From JAHRVQ01 sp963976815 (lineage in GTDB: Bacteria > Pseudomonadota > Gammaproteobacteria > Pseudomonadales > Azotimanducaceae), in assembly GCA_963976815.1 (NCBI GenBank), contig CAXBLU010000007.1, positions 124,001 to 188,000 of the forward strand: a DNA stretch of 64,000 nucleotides, in the 5' to 3' direction. The position numbers and the translations under genes were made by a program. The notes below the pieces were generated by a model. It saw only the letters and a list, made by a program, of their open reading frames with translations, had not been told where the DNA came from and made no database searches. Below, piece by piece: positions 35,389 through 44,601 of this stretch. Within the stretch, counting starts at the first letter, position 1. Each line of letters begins with the position of its first letter.

Positions 35389-35672
35389 ACTTGTCACGTC
35401 TCTTTGTGCCTCTATAAATCTAAATCAGGTTTAATTCCATCCATGCCAAAGCTGGAATAGCTGCGCCTTAGATACCTGCAGCAGACAAGTTATCACAGGC
35501 GACGCACTCTCGCTTAGGACCACTTTATGGATAGGGACAAAAAATGCCGGCGACTACGGCGGACGCACTATTGCTGGTAGACTCGTCTTACCCGACTACC
35601 TTCTGCCCGACTACTTTCGACACGGTCAAGAAGGGAGAAACCAAAGACTACAATTTTATAGAGATGTGACAT

Positions 35673-36818
35673 ATGGACATGAGCTTCCCCCAGGACACAG
35701 ACGCGTTCCGTGCTGAAGTACGGTCTTTTTTTGCAAACGACTATCCGAAAAATTTGTTGGCAAAAGCCGCGAGTGGCGACCCTCTGACAAAAGCAGACTA
35801 TCAAAAATCGGAACAAGCACTAGCGGGAAAAGGTTGGTTGTGTGTGAACTGGCCGGAAGATGCCGGCGGCACCGGCTGGGATGTCACCAAAAAGTTTATT
35901 TACGATCAAGAGTTGGAGCTAGCCGGTGCCATCAACCCGGTTCCAATGGGCGTGATCTATGTTGGACCCGTGATTGTGGCTTTTGGCACGGATGAACAAA
36001 AAGCGCGGTGGTTGCCCGGAATCCAGCAGGCAACAACCTCCTGGGCACAAGGGTACTCTGAACCGGGTTCTGGCTCAGACCTTGCCTCGCTGCAATGCAA
36101 AGCCACGCGAGATGGCGATGATTATATTGTTACCGGTACAAAAATCTGGACCAGCCTTGCACAGCATGCCGATTGGATTTTTGCACTGGTCCGCACCAGT
36201 CAAGAGGAGGTCAAACAACAGGGGATTACGTTTCTTTGTGCGCCAATGGACAGCCCAGGAATCGAAGTTCATCCGATCATCACAATTGACGGGCGACACT
36301 CTCTTAACCGGGTAACCTTTGATAACGTCCGCGTTCCCATCCACAACCGCATTGGCGAAGAGGGCCAGGGTTGGAGTTACGCCAACTTTTTGCTAGGCAA
36401 TGAACGAACTTCTTACGCCCATGTTGCCGGTAAACGTATGCAGATGGCAGCTATCCAACACTTCATGGACAGCATCGACGAGCAAGAGTATCAGGCACGT
36501 TTTAATGAACTCTCTGTGCGCCTCGACAGTTTGGACATTACCGTGCTTCGAGTGCTCGCAACCCTCGCGAACGGAGCCTCACCGGGAAATGAATCTTCAA
36601 TCTTAAAAATTATGGCAACCGAGCTGGCACAGGATATTACGGAACTGGGTATGCTCGTTAGACAGTACGCGGGCATTGCCAGTTTTGGCGAAGATATGCC
36701 TGACCGAGCAGCGGCAAAGGCAACAACTGACTATCTAGGCACAAGATCCCAGTCAATCTACGGCGGTTCTAACGAGATTCAGAAGAACATCATTGCCAAG
36801 CGAGTGCTTGGTCTGTAG
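35673..36818 (+). CDS. acyl-CoA dehydrogenase-family flavoenzyme
   Basis: A 381-residue acyl-CoA dehydrogenase: N-terminal helical domain, FAD/substrate strand region GYSEPGSGSDLASLQCKA (about 131-148) and KIWTSLAQHADWIFALVRT, and the C-terminal helical domain ending QSIYGGSNEIQKNIIAKRVL. It would desaturate an acyl-CoA thioester at alpha-beta and pass electrons to ETF. The chain-length or steroid specificity is not deducible. The 275 bp upstream hold no gene; a 15-bp direct repeat (CCCGACTAC core at 35591 and 35606) is there. It is convergent with a P450 gene. Confidence 0.9.
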   Translation: MDMSFPQDTDAFRAEVRSFFANDYPKNLLAKAASGDPLTKADYQKSEQALAGKGWLCVNWPEDAGGTGWDVTKKFIYDQELELAGAINPVPMGVIYVGPVIVAFGTDEQKARWLPGIQQATTSWAQGYSEPGSGSDLASLQCKATRDGDDYIVTGTKIWTSLAQHADWIFALVRTSQEEVKQQGITFLCAPMDSPGIEVHPIITIDGRHSLNRVTFDNVRVPIHNRIGEEGQGWSYANFLLGNERTSYAHVAGKRMQMAAIQHFMDSIDEQEYQARFNELSVRLDSLDITVLRVLATLANGASPGNESSILKIMATELAQDITELGMLVRQYAGIASFGEDMPDRAAAKATTDYLGTRSQSIYGGSNEIQKNIIAKRVLGL

Positions 36819-36838
36819 TACCGCCGCATATTAATTGA

Positions 36839-38200
36839 TTAGGCTACCGCCACCTTCACTGGGCGTTTTCCACCGGGGCCATATAGATTGACCTGCAAGC
36901 TTGAGATGGCATGCACCAGCGCATTCGGCGAGATTTTTTGTTTCCCCGTCCAATGGATATTGGGGAACCGATCAAATATCCGCTCGAAGGCCATTCGCAG
37001 CTGTAGCTTCGCGACCCTGGAGCCGAGACACTTATGCACGCCATGGCCAAAGGCAATATGTTTTTCAACATTGTCCCGGTGCATGTTGAATCTGTCCGGA
37101 TCAGGGAAAATACTCGGATCCCGATTCGCCGCGCCGTACCAGAGCACCACTTTCTCATCTTTGGCAATGGCCTGGCCGTTTAACACCGTATCTTCATTGG
37201 CTGTTCGACGCATATGCATCACCGGCGACACCATGCGCAGCGCTTCTTCAGACATCTGAGGAATCAATGAGGGATCATCCAGCACCATCGCTCTTTGATC
37301 CTGGAACTCGGTCATCAAACGAATCGTGCCAGATAGTGAATTCCGGGAAGTATCGTTACCGGCAAAAATAATCAGCAGCCAGGAACCATCCAGGAATTCC
37401 TGAGGGAGTAATTCATTCTCGAGTTTGGACTGGGCAATAACGCTCAACAGATCGTCACGGGGATTGGCGCGCCGATCTGCCATTACCTGCTCACCGTAGG
37501 CAAACATATCGCTCACCACCTTGTTGAAGCGGAATGGGAACAGCGGTTCGGATAAAAACGTCTGCAGTGGATTGGATAAAAACTGGCTGGCCAGTTCCAG
37601 GTGGTGCATCCAGACTTTGACTTTGGGTCGGTCCTGCTCATCAATGCCAAGCATTTCACAAAGTGTGAATAACGGCAGTTCCTCAGAGAATAGTTTCACA
37701 AAATCGACAACAGGCCCCTTCCGCTCCATCTCATCCAGCAACTCATCAATTCTCAGTCCGACTTTATGCCGCAGGGTTTCTACATAGGCCGGGAAAAAGA
37801 AATCGCTCTGCTGCATCCGGAGTTCGCGATGTAAGGGTTCATCCAAATTAATCAACGAGTTAAACGCCGCTGGCATAAGCTTTTCGGGGCGCCACTGCTT
37901 ACGATCAGGCACCCCCATGTTAATGCTTCCCCGTTGCGACGAAAAGACGCTGTGGGCGAGCTCCGCCTCCTTGATGTCATCGTATCGTGTAATAGACCAG
38001 AAACCGGAGAGACCTTTATCTGTATTCGTCCACATGACCGGGGCTTCTTCACGCATTTTCCTATAGCGATCAAAGGGGTGCCCATTGGTCCACGCCGAGG
38101 GGTCCGAGAAATTATATCCATCAAAGGTTGGATAGATCGCCGGATGCGTTGGGGCTTGCTGCCCCGAATCGATCAATATTTCTTCGCTGATCAGTTTCAA
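36839..38200 (-). CDS. cytochrome P450
   Basis: A 453-residue soluble class-I-type P450. The I-helix oxygen motif is IIFAGNDTSRNSLSG, the ExxR helix is SEEALRM, and the heme-binding loop is FGHGVHKCLGS with thiolate Cys391. There is no N-terminal membrane anchor. The layout resembles bacterial P450s of steroid or terpene/fatty-acid oxidation, but the substrate cannot be assigned. No ferredoxin or reductase is adjacent. It is convergent with the acyl-CoA dehydrogenase gene, 20 bp apart. Confidence 0.93.
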   Translation of the reverse strand: MKLISEEILIDSGQQAPTHPAIYPTFDGYNFSDPSAWTNGHPFDRYRKMREEAPVMWTNTDKGLSGFWSITRYDDIKEAELAHSVFSSQRGSINMGVPDRKQWRPEKLMPAAFNSLINLDEPLHRELRMQQSDFFFPAYVETLRHKVGLRIDELLDEMERKGPVVDFVKLFSEELPLFTLCEMLGIDEQDRPKVKVWMHHLELASQFLSNPLQTFLSEPLFPFRFNKVVSDMFAYGEQVMADRRANPRDDLLSVIAQSKLENELLPQEFLDGSWLLIIFAGNDTSRNSLSGTIRLMTEFQDQRAMVLDDPSLIPQMSEEALRMVSPVMHMRRTANEDTVLNGQAIAKDEKVVLWYGAANRDPSIFPDPDRFNMHRDNVEKHIAFGHGVHKCLGSRVAKLQLRMAFERIFDRFPNIHWTGKQKISPNALVHAISSLQVNLYGPGGKRPVKVAVA

Positions 38201-38506
38201 ACTATTACTCCCAATTGTCAGGTCGCTAATATCATTGAAACTGATTCGTCACGCAACCTGCGACGCTTGATCCAATCCAGCCTTTCACGCTTTAGCTGGC
38301 TGGTTAAACGAACCTGCTTCCACTTTCTTTGAACCCAGGACATCGCCGCCCAACGTTATCGTGATTTCGACCATAGAATAGTCAATCCCCTAACTCTCAG
38401 ACCCACATAAATCGTTAAACCATTGAAATACTTTCAACTTTTCTGCTGGCACAGGTTTTGCTCTTGAGTATTTCAGCAAGTGTTTTATTCATACTTAGGA
38501 GTGTTT
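38201..38506. other. intergenic region between divergent P450 and membrane-protein genes
   Basis: 306 bp with no supported gene. It must contain the P450 promoter on the minus strand and the promoter of the membrane protein on the plus strand. A TAGGAG ribosome site ends it at the right. No convincing palindrome or hairpin was seen. Confidence 0.5.
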
Positions 38507-39061
38507 ATGAGGTTTTTGAAATATCTGGGTGTTGGATTGTTGGTGATAATCATCTCACTCTCGTTGGGGGTGGTTGTTGTGCAACGGGTATCTGACGGCC
38601 CCATAGAATTTCTTCAGGGAGGACCATTTCAAACCGGTGAGGTTGTTAAGGAGCCAGTCACTGACTGGTCCTTTGGTGAACTGGGAAACACTCAATTTGA
38701 GCTAGTGGGTTATGGCACGTCCAGGCGAGCTGGTTTTATTATGTTAGACGGAGTGGCCTATATGACCTGCGACCTGGGTTTTATTTGGAATCGGCTCGAG
38801 GGTATGCCAAAAATGGTGCTCAATTTGATCTATGTGTTTAAGAGCTGGCACTTAGATGCCGTTGAAGATGGCCGGGCGCGGATTAGACTAGATGGCAAAA
38901 TATACGAGACACAATTTACCAAAGTGGAAGACCCTGAGCTGCAGGAAAAGCTCAAGTTAAGGATCGAAACAATTTTTAGAGAAATGTTTGGTGAACTGGG
39001 CCCTCAACCTGTGAATGGCCCCAAAGATATCTGGTTTTTCAGAATAGATTCGCGGGTATAG
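38507..39061 (+). CDS. membrane-anchored protein of an unnamed family (copy B)
   Basis: The ATG at 38507 after TAGGAG gives 184 residues. One N-terminal membrane helix (about 5-27, YLGVGLLVIIISLSLGVVVV) is followed by a soluble domain. It shares with the protein at 30963 the landmarks GP..F..GG, TDWSF, SRR-(x)-GFIMLDGVAYM, ARIRLDGKIYE, KVEDPE and a final WFFRI. It is therefore a paralogue of copies A and D. Function unknown. An HtaA-domain gene follows 83 bp later on the same strand. Confidence 0.72.
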   Translation: MRFLKYLGVGLLVIIISLSLGVVVVQRVSDGPIEFLQGGPFQTGEVVKEPVTDWSFGELGNTQFELVGYGTSRRAGFIMLDGVAYMTCDLGFIWNRLEGMPKMVLNLIYVFKSWHLDAVEDGRARIRLDGKIYETQFTKVEDPELQEKLKLRIETIFREMFGELGPQPVNGPKDIWFFRIDSRV

Positions 39062-39144
39062 ATTAGCTTTAATTGTCTGGGCCAATGATGCAATTTGTCG
39101 CTGATTGCGCCATTCTTAGGACTTTGCTAATAGATGGAACAAGC

Positions 39145-39603
39145 ATGAGTTTCAACAAATTAACCTGGGGTGTGAAAGCCAGTTTTAGGGGTTACGTCGA
39201 AGCAGCAGGCGGGAAAGTCACCTTGAGTGACGGCGCAACCCAAACTGAGGATGGCACTTTTGTTTTCACAGCCGTACCCGGCGGCGACCTGTCTATTGCT
39301 GCGGACGGCAGTGCAACGGGCGCGATGCGATTCCAGGGAACCGTCATGTTCGAAGCCCACGGTGGAATGTTAAAATCTACCCTGACTGAACTAGGCCTGG
39401 AAGCCGGAGAGGATGGACTCAAATTGACCGTACTGGAAGGCCCAATGAACACAGGCCGATGTGCGATTGCGGAGCTAGGTCCAGTTGAAGTCGGCGCGGA
39501 TGGTGCCATTTCTATCGTCTCCAAGATCACTTACGACGGCATGTACCAAATTGCCGACAACTATCCGCCTGGCACAGAATTAGATCTTGTACACCTCGAC
39601 TAA
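39145..39603 (+). CDS. single HtaA-domain protein
   Basis: The ATG at 39145 (MSFNKLTWGVKASFRGYVEA) gives 152 residues; a frame from 39073 is longer but unsupported. The pattern LTWGVKASFRGYV, GTFVFTAVPGGDL, ATGAMRFQGTVMFEAHGGML is that of HtaA domains, known from corynebacterial heme-uptake proteins. Here there is no signal peptide, membrane anchor or second domain, so the protein would stay in the cytoplasm. The Tyr/His heme ligands of HtaA are not clear. Heme binding is therefore a guess from family. Confidence 0.65.
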   Translation: MSFNKLTWGVKASFRGYVEAAGGKVTLSDGATQTEDGTFVFTAVPGGDLSIAADGSATGAMRFQGTVMFEAHGGMLKSTLTELGLEAGEDGLKLTVLEGPMNTGRCAIAELGPVEVGADGAISIVSKITYDGMYQIADNYPPGTELDLVHLD

Positions 39604-39638
39604 TACACCCGGGCTAAGCTCTAACTCGATTGGGTAGC

Positions 39639-39750
39639 ACCTTTGACTTGGAGCTAGCTTTGATTTGGATCTGGCTTTGGTTTTGACAGAGCTTTGGTTT
39701 TGACAGAGCTTTGGTTTGGACAGAGCTTTGATTTGGACAGAGCTTTGACC
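39639..39750 (+). repeat. 17-bp tandem repeat, about six and a half units
   Basis: Units of 17 bp begin at 39639, 39656, 39673, 39690, 39707 and 39724, with a partial unit at 39741. The core is AGCTTTGGTTTKGACAG, and the central units differ by one or two bases. The array lies in the 461-bp gap between the HtaA-domain gene and the acetolactate-synthase-like gene. Reverse-strand frames through it are repetitive and were rejected as genes. Confidence 0.9.
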
Positions 39751-39920
39751 ATTTTCCACCAGGGCTGAACCCTTCAATTATAATATTGGAGTCAACTCTC
39801 AGTTGTGGGAGCCAACAACTTCGCTCTGGTAGAACTGGACGACACAAAGCGCTCGGCACGAGTTGCCCATCCCCTTTACTCCGGCCTCATATCTTCCTTT
39901 GGGCTTTTTAGTCTATGCTT

Positions 39921-39961
39921 ACAAAAACAACAGCTTAGCGGTGCTGAGCTGTTGTTTTTGT
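39921..39961 (+). terminator. strong rho-independent terminator
   Basis: A perfect 15-bp stem (ACAAAAACAACAGCT with AGCTGTTGTTTTTGT) encloses an 11-base loop. The 3' arm contains a T5 run and the 5' arm an A5 run, so it could act in both directions. It lies 318 bp after the HtaA-domain gene and just upstream of the next promoter region. Confidence 0.75.
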
Positions 39962-39978
39962 CATTTAGATAAGAACTG

Positions 39979-40008
39979 TTGCCAATTTCGCGAATCTTTC
40001 GCTATGGT
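39979..40008 (+). promoter_or_regulatory. possible sigma-70 promoter for the acetolactate-synthase-like gene
   Basis: TTGCCA (39979-39984) and TATGGT (40003-40008) are separated by 18 bp. They fall between the terminator and the start at 40065, giving a 5' leader of about 50 bases. The match is moderate only. Confidence 0.3.
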
Positions 40009-40064
40009 ACACGACTACAAAAACAATAGGGCCAATCTATGCCCACTTGCAGGAGAAGGCGACT

Positions 40065-41717
40065 ATGACCAAAGCATCAGATCTATTTATTGAGTGTCTT
40101 GAGGCAGAAGGGTGCGAATACGTTTTCGGGATCCCCGGAGAAGAGAATCTCGATTTCCTCGACAGCCTTAGCAGGTCTAAAAAGATCAAATTAGTACTAA
40201 CCCGGCATGAACAGGGAGCAGGCTTTATGGCTTCCGTCTACGGACGTTTAACCGGTAAGACGGGCGTCTGTGTTTCGACGCTTGGGCCTGGCGCGACCAA
40301 CTTCACCACCGCAGCAGCTTACGCCCAGCTTGGCGGCATGCCGATGATGATGATCACCGGTCAAAAACCCGTAAAAAAATCCAAGCAAGGCCGGTTCCAA
40401 ATTCTCGATGTGGTCGAGATGATGAAGCCCATCACAAAATACGCGGTCTCGCTAGTTGCCGGCGATAACATCCCTTCACGGGTTCGAGAAGCCTATCGAG
40501 TCGCCGAAGAAGAAAAACCCGGCGCGGTTCATATCGAGCTGCCGGAAGACATTGCTGACGAAGAAACTGACGAGCGGCCAATTCCCGCTTCTGCGGTGCG
40601 AAGACCTATTGCAGAACCTAAGTCCATCGCCCTGGCGCTTGAAAAGCTGCACAACGCAAAATCGCCAATTATTATTATCGGTGCCGGCGGCAACCGCAAA
40701 ATGACATCAAAAATGCTCACAGAGTTTATTGATAAAACTGGCATCCCATTTGTCACCACCCAACTAGGTAAAGGTGTGGTGGACGAGCGCCATTCATTGT
40801 TCATGGGTTGTGCTGCTCTATCTGCAGGTGATTATGTGCACCGCGCCATAGAGGCTGCCGACCTGATTCTCAATGTTGGTCATGATGTGATTGAAAAGCC
40901 ACCTTTCTTTATGAGAAGCGGCGGCACAGAGGTCATCCATATTTCCTACAATACTGCGGAGGTAGACCCGGTCTATTTCCCTCAAATTGAGGTGATTGGC
41001 GATGTGGGTAATTCAGTTTGGCAAATGAAAAACGACGTTAAGAGCAGTGCAGAAGCTGGCTGGGATTTTAGCCGCATGATGGCAGTACGCGAACATCATG
41101 ATGCTAATATCCTCCAGGGTTCAGATGACGCACGCTTCCCCTGCTATCCACAGCACGTGGTTAAATTGGTACGCGAAGCAATGCCCGACGATGGCATGAT
41201 TTGCCTGGATAACGGCGTTTACAAAATTTGGTTTGCCCGCAACTACCGTGCACACCAACCCAACACTGTGCTACTGGATAACGCATTGGCAACAATGGGT
41301 GCCGGCCTGCCATCAGCGATGGCCTCACACATGGTTTATCCTGATCGTAAGGTACTGGCGATCTGCGGTGACGGTGGTTTCATGATGAACTCTCAAGAGC
41401 TTGAGACTGCGGTACGTGAAAAGATGAATATTGCTGTGTTGATCCTTAACGACAACTCATACGGCATGATTCGTTGGAAGCAAGCGAATATGGGCTTTGA
41501 TGATTGGGGTTTGCAGTATGGTAACCCTGATTTTGTTAAGTACGTTGAGTCGTACGGCGGCATTGGCCATCGCGTCGAATCTGCTGAGGCACTGCCTGGT
41601 ATTCTGAAGAAAGCGCTTTCCGAGCCTGGTGTACATCTGATTGATTGTCCTGTGGATTATGTCGACAATGACCAGATACTTAATGTCGATATCAAAAAAC
41701 ACTCTGCATCCATCTAG
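40065..41717 (+). CDS. thiamine-diphosphate enzyme, acetolactate synthase large-subunit-like
   Basis: The ATG at 40065 follows GCAGGAGAAGG. The 550-residue protein has the three ThDP-enzyme domains: the N-terminal PYR domain with the catalytic Glu in TRHEQGAGF (Glu49), a central domain, and a C-terminal PP domain with GDGGFMMNSQELETAV and ILNDNSYGMIRW. It resembles catabolic acetolactate synthase, and no small regulatory subunit is adjacent. The following gene encodes an aldehyde dehydrogenase, so the pair may act on a 2-oxo acid and the aldehyde from it; this is inference and the true substrate may differ from pyruvate. Confidence 0.85.
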   Translation: MTKASDLFIECLEAEGCEYVFGIPGEENLDFLDSLSRSKKIKLVLTRHEQGAGFMASVYGRLTGKTGVCVSTLGPGATNFTTAAAYAQLGGMPMMMITGQKPVKKSKQGRFQILDVVEMMKPITKYAVSLVAGDNIPSRVREAYRVAEEEKPGAVHIELPEDIADEETDERPIPASAVRRPIAEPKSIALALEKLHNAKSPIIIIGAGGNRKMTSKMLTEFIDKTGIPFVTTQLGKGVVDERHSLFMGCAALSAGDYVHRAIEAADLILNVGHDVIEKPPFFMRSGGTEVIHISYNTAEVDPVYFPQIEVIGDVGNSVWQMKNDVKSSAEAGWDFSRMMAVREHHDANILQGSDDARFPCYPQHVVKLVREAMPDDGMICLDNGVYKIWFARNYRAHQPNTVLLDNALATMGAGLPSAMASHMVYPDRKVLAICGDGGFMMNSQELETAVREKMNIAVLILNDNSYGMIRWKQANMGFDDWGLQYGNPDFVKYVESYGGIGHRVESAEALPGILKKALSEPGVHLIDCPVDYVDNDQILNVDIKKHSASI

Positions 41718-41810
41718 TGATGTTGAGATTTGGGGGGCTCCAGGGCCCCTCATCTAATCTAAAAGTTTTGCGTTTAAGCACTTACGTATAAAAAAACAGG
41801 GAGACCTTCC

Positions 41811-43253
41811 ATGTCCACGCTTCAGGCTAAATACCCATACTATCTAAACAATAAAGCGGTTTTCGCCAACGAGGACCTTGAGGTCACTGACAAATACACG
41901 GGAGAGGTTGCGACGCGTTGTGCGCTGGCGGACGCCAGGGCGATCGACGAAGGCATCGCCGGGGCTGTTCGTGCAGCTGAGCCCATGGCAAAAATGCCAT
42001 CGTATGAGAAGAAAGCGGTCCTTGAGCATTGTGTGACCCGTTTTAAAGAACGCTTTGACGAATTGGCCATGGCGTTGTGTATAGAAGCCGGCAAACCCAT
42101 CAATGATGCCGAGGGTGAAGTCACGCGCTTAATCGACACTTTCCAGATTGCCGCTGAAGAATCTACCCGTATGCATGGTGAATTGCAGGCATTGGATATA
42201 TCTCCTCGGGCTAAAGGCTACCAGGGCATGTGGAAGCGTGTGCCAATTGGGCCTTGCTCATTTATTTCACCCTTTAACTTTCCACTCAACCTTGCTGCAC
42301 ACAAGATTGCCCCCGCCCTCGCAGTCGGTTGCCCATTTGTCATGAAACCAGCCTCCCGAACACCGCTAGGCGCAATCATCATGGGAGAAGTTCTAGCCGA
42401 AACAGACCTGCCGGAAGGCGCGTTTTCAATTCTGGCGTGCTCCCGGGACGGTGCTGATCTATTTACCACCGACGACAGGCTTAAGTTGTTGTCGTTTACG
42501 GGTTCACCCGGTGTCGGTTGGGATTTAAAAGCACGTTGCGGCAAAAAGAAGGTGGTATTAGAGCTTGGTGGCAACGCCGCTGTTGTTGTTGATGCTGATA
42601 CCAAAGATTTAGATGACGCGGTAAATAGAATTATTTTTGGCGCCTTCTATCAGTCCGGTCAATCGTGCATTGGTGTCCAGCGCATCATGATTCATGAAGA
42701 TATTTACGATGTCATGAAAGCCAAGTTGGTGGCCAAAACTGCCACTTTGATTAAGGGCGACCCAAAAGTACGGGAGACTTTTATCGGCCCCATGATCTCA
42801 GAAGGTGAAGCCACTCGACTCCACGGTTGGATCGAATCTGCCGCAGCTGCGGGGGGCAAAATTCTTTGCGGAGGTACCCGCGAGGGTGCGATGTTAGACG
42901 CTACTCTGATGGAAAATGTCCCACTCAATCAGGACCTATGTGTGGAAGAGGCATTTGGCCCCGCCGCCGTTTTACAAAAGTTCTCAAATTGGGATCAAGC
43001 CATATCGATGGTCAATGACAGCAAGTTTGGTTTGCAAGCCGGCATCTTTACCCGGGACTTCTACAAAGTACAGCAGGCCTGGGACGAAATGGAAGTAGGC
43101 GGCGTCGTGGTTGGCGATGTGCCTTCCTATCGCGTTGATAACATGCCCTACGGTGGCGTGAAAGATTCAGGCATAGGCAGAGAAGGGATTGTCTTCGCCA
43201 TGGAAGACATGACCGAAATACGCAATCTAGTGATTCGTACACCACCAGAATAA
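41811..43253 (+). CDS. aldehyde dehydrogenase (NAD(P)+-dependent)
   Basis: A 480-residue ALDH-superfamily enzyme. General-base Glu251 is in VLELGGNA, nucleophile Cys286 in QSGQSCIGVQR, and SFTGSPGVGW and ISPFNFPLNL line the cofactor and substrate sites. It oxidises an aldehyde to its acid. The start follows an AGGGAGACC site. It lies 93 bp after the acetolactate-synthase-like gene, and they are probably one operon. A foldback element begins 11 bp after its stop. Confidence 0.92.
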   Translation: MSTLQAKYPYYLNNKAVFANEDLEVTDKYTGEVATRCALADARAIDEGIAGAVRAAEPMAKMPSYEKKAVLEHCVTRFKERFDELAMALCIEAGKPINDAEGEVTRLIDTFQIAAEESTRMHGELQALDISPRAKGYQGMWKRVPIGPCSFISPFNFPLNLAAHKIAPALAVGCPFVMKPASRTPLGAIIMGEVLAETDLPEGAFSILACSRDGADLFTTDDRLKLLSFTGSPGVGWDLKARCGKKKVVLELGGNAAVVVDADTKDLDDAVNRIIFGAFYQSGQSCIGVQRIMIHEDIYDVMKAKLVAKTATLIKGDPKVRETFIGPMISEGEATRLHGWIESAAAAGGKILCGGTREGAMLDATLMENVPLNQDLCVEEAFGPAAVLQKFSNWDQAISMVNDSKFGLQAGIFTRDFYKVQQAWDEMEVGGVVVGDVPSYRVDNMPYGGVKDSGIGREGIVFAMEDMTEIRNLVIRTPPE

Positions 43254-43263
43254 CAAGTAACAA

Positions 43264-43415
43264 GGGGTCAGGACCAGGTGCCAGGTCCTATTGATTGTTG
43301 ATGGTTGCCACCCTGATCCCCAAACGTCCCGATATCGAAAACGGAACCCTTGATCAGGCCAAGCTGATTTCGGATTGAGGCATGTCCATTGGTCCTGGCA
43401 CTTGGTCCTGACCCC
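43264..43415. repeat. 152-bp foldback (inverted-repeat) element
   Basis: The left arm is 43264-43288 and the right arm 43391-43415; they are 25 bp each with 23 matching positions (GGGGTCAGGACCARGTGCCAGG core). They enclose a 102-bp loop with no gene. It lies exactly between the convergent aldehyde dehydrogenase and acyl-CoA dehydrogenase genes. The GGGGTCAGG start is like that of small non-autonomous repeats seen near REP-type transposases in other bacteria. It may also end transcription in both directions. Confidence 0.75.
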
Positions 43416-43428
43416 CTGCTAGAAAGAT

Positions 43429-44601
43429 CTAGTCGGGTAAACCAAGCACTCGCTTGGCGATAATGTTCATCTGAACTTCATTGGTGCCACCGTAGATGGT
43501 CACGGCGCGGTCACGAAGCCAGGAACGTGTGGATTCAAGTTCATCGGCTGACGCTGCTTCTCCTTCCCAAACAATACCAGCGGTTCCTCGCAGTTCAGAT
43601 TTAAGAGATGAAGCCTCCTTCGACAAGGTCGAGCCGACCAATTTGAAAATTGAAGTCGCTGCACCTGGCGCTTTACCAGAGCGAGATTCCTCTGTGACCC
43701 TTTGAATCGTCAGGGCTAATGATTTCTCACTCATGGTCTGGCGCACAATTTTGTCCCGTGCAGCCCGGTCCTGCAGCTTACCGCCTTTAATTGGATAATA
43801 GTCCTGGGCAATTTTGGCGTAGGGATTTACGTACTTTTTCTTTTCCTTGGATTTGACAGAAGAAGCCGAGCGCTCGTACTGAAGTAAACGCTTACCCACG
43901 GTCCAACCCTTATTCATTTCACCCACCAGGTCATCTCGGCTGGCGATGGCGTTGTCTAAGAAGGTTTCGCAGAAAGGAGATGAGCCGGATATCAATTGAA
44001 TGGGTTTTACTGTGACCCCGTCTTGATCCATGGGAAACAGCACAAAGCTAATGCCATCGTGCTTGGCCGCATTGGGATCGGTTCTGACCAGGCAGAACAT
44101 CCATTGGGCGTGTTGCGCACCGGAGGTCCAGATTTTCTGGCCGTTAATGACAAAGTGATCACCGTCGAGCACGGCTTTGGTTTGTAGACTCGCAAGGTCA
44201 GACCCGGAACCTGGCTCACTGTAACCCTGGCACCAACGAACTTCACCGGTCACAATTTTGGGTAAGTGCTTCTTTTTCTGCTCGTCAGTACCAAACTCGA
44301 GCAGGGTTGGTCCGATCATTGAGGTACCCATACCCGCGAGGGGCGGTAGAGCCTTGGCGGCCGCCATTTCTTCCTGCAGCACTTTGTTTTCGTCGTAGGA
44401 AAGTCCACCACCGCCGTATTCTTTTGGCCAGGTAGGCGCGGTCCAACCGCGGGCGGCCGCTCGATCCAACCACAGCTTAGAGTCTTCGGTTGAATAGGTT
44501 TCGTGGGCATCTTCAAAGTGGACCGTGCGATTGCGCATGGAGTCAGGACAGTTTTCTGCGATCCAAGTCCGCGCTTCCTGGCGAAAGTTTTCAAGGCTCA
44601 T
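43429..44601 (-). CDS. acyl-CoA dehydrogenase-family flavoenzyme, second copy
   Basis: From ATG 44601 (after TTTGGAA) the protein has 390 residues. It shows QGYSEPGSGSDLASLQTKAV and KIWTSGAQHAQWMFCLVRTD (FAD/substrate region) and ends VTIYGGTNEVQMNIIAKRVL. A Lys-rich insert (SVKSKEKKKYVNPYAKIAQD) in the C-terminal half is unlike the enzyme at 35673. The enzyme would introduce a double bond into an acyl-CoA. Neighbours (nitroreductase, aldehyde dehydrogenase) do not fix the substrate. Confidence 0.9.
   Translation of the reverse strand: MSLENFRQEARTWIAENCPDSMRNRTVHFEDAHETYSTEDSKLWLDRAAARGWTAPTWPKEYGGGGLSYDENKVLQEEMAAAKALPPLAGMGTSMIGPTLLEFGTDEQKKKHLPKIVTGEVRWCQGYSEPGSGSDLASLQTKAVLDGDHFVINGQKIWTSGAQHAQWMFCLVRTDPNAAKHDGISFVLFPMDQDGVTVKPIQLISGSSPFCETFLDNAIASRDDLVGEMNKGWTVGKRLLQYERSASSVKSKEKKKYVNPYAKIAQDYYPIKGGKLQDRAARDKIVRQTMSEKSLALTIQRVTEESRSGKAPGAATSIFKLVGSTLSKEASSLKSELRGTAGIVWEGEAASADELESTRSWLRDRAVTIYGGTNEVQMNIIAKRVLGLPD

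Noticed and set aside
39580..39859. Two minus-strand frames of 65 and 81 codons across the 17-bp array
   Set aside because: Their sequence is repeat-driven, with no ribosome site and no conserved pattern; they are consequences of the array.
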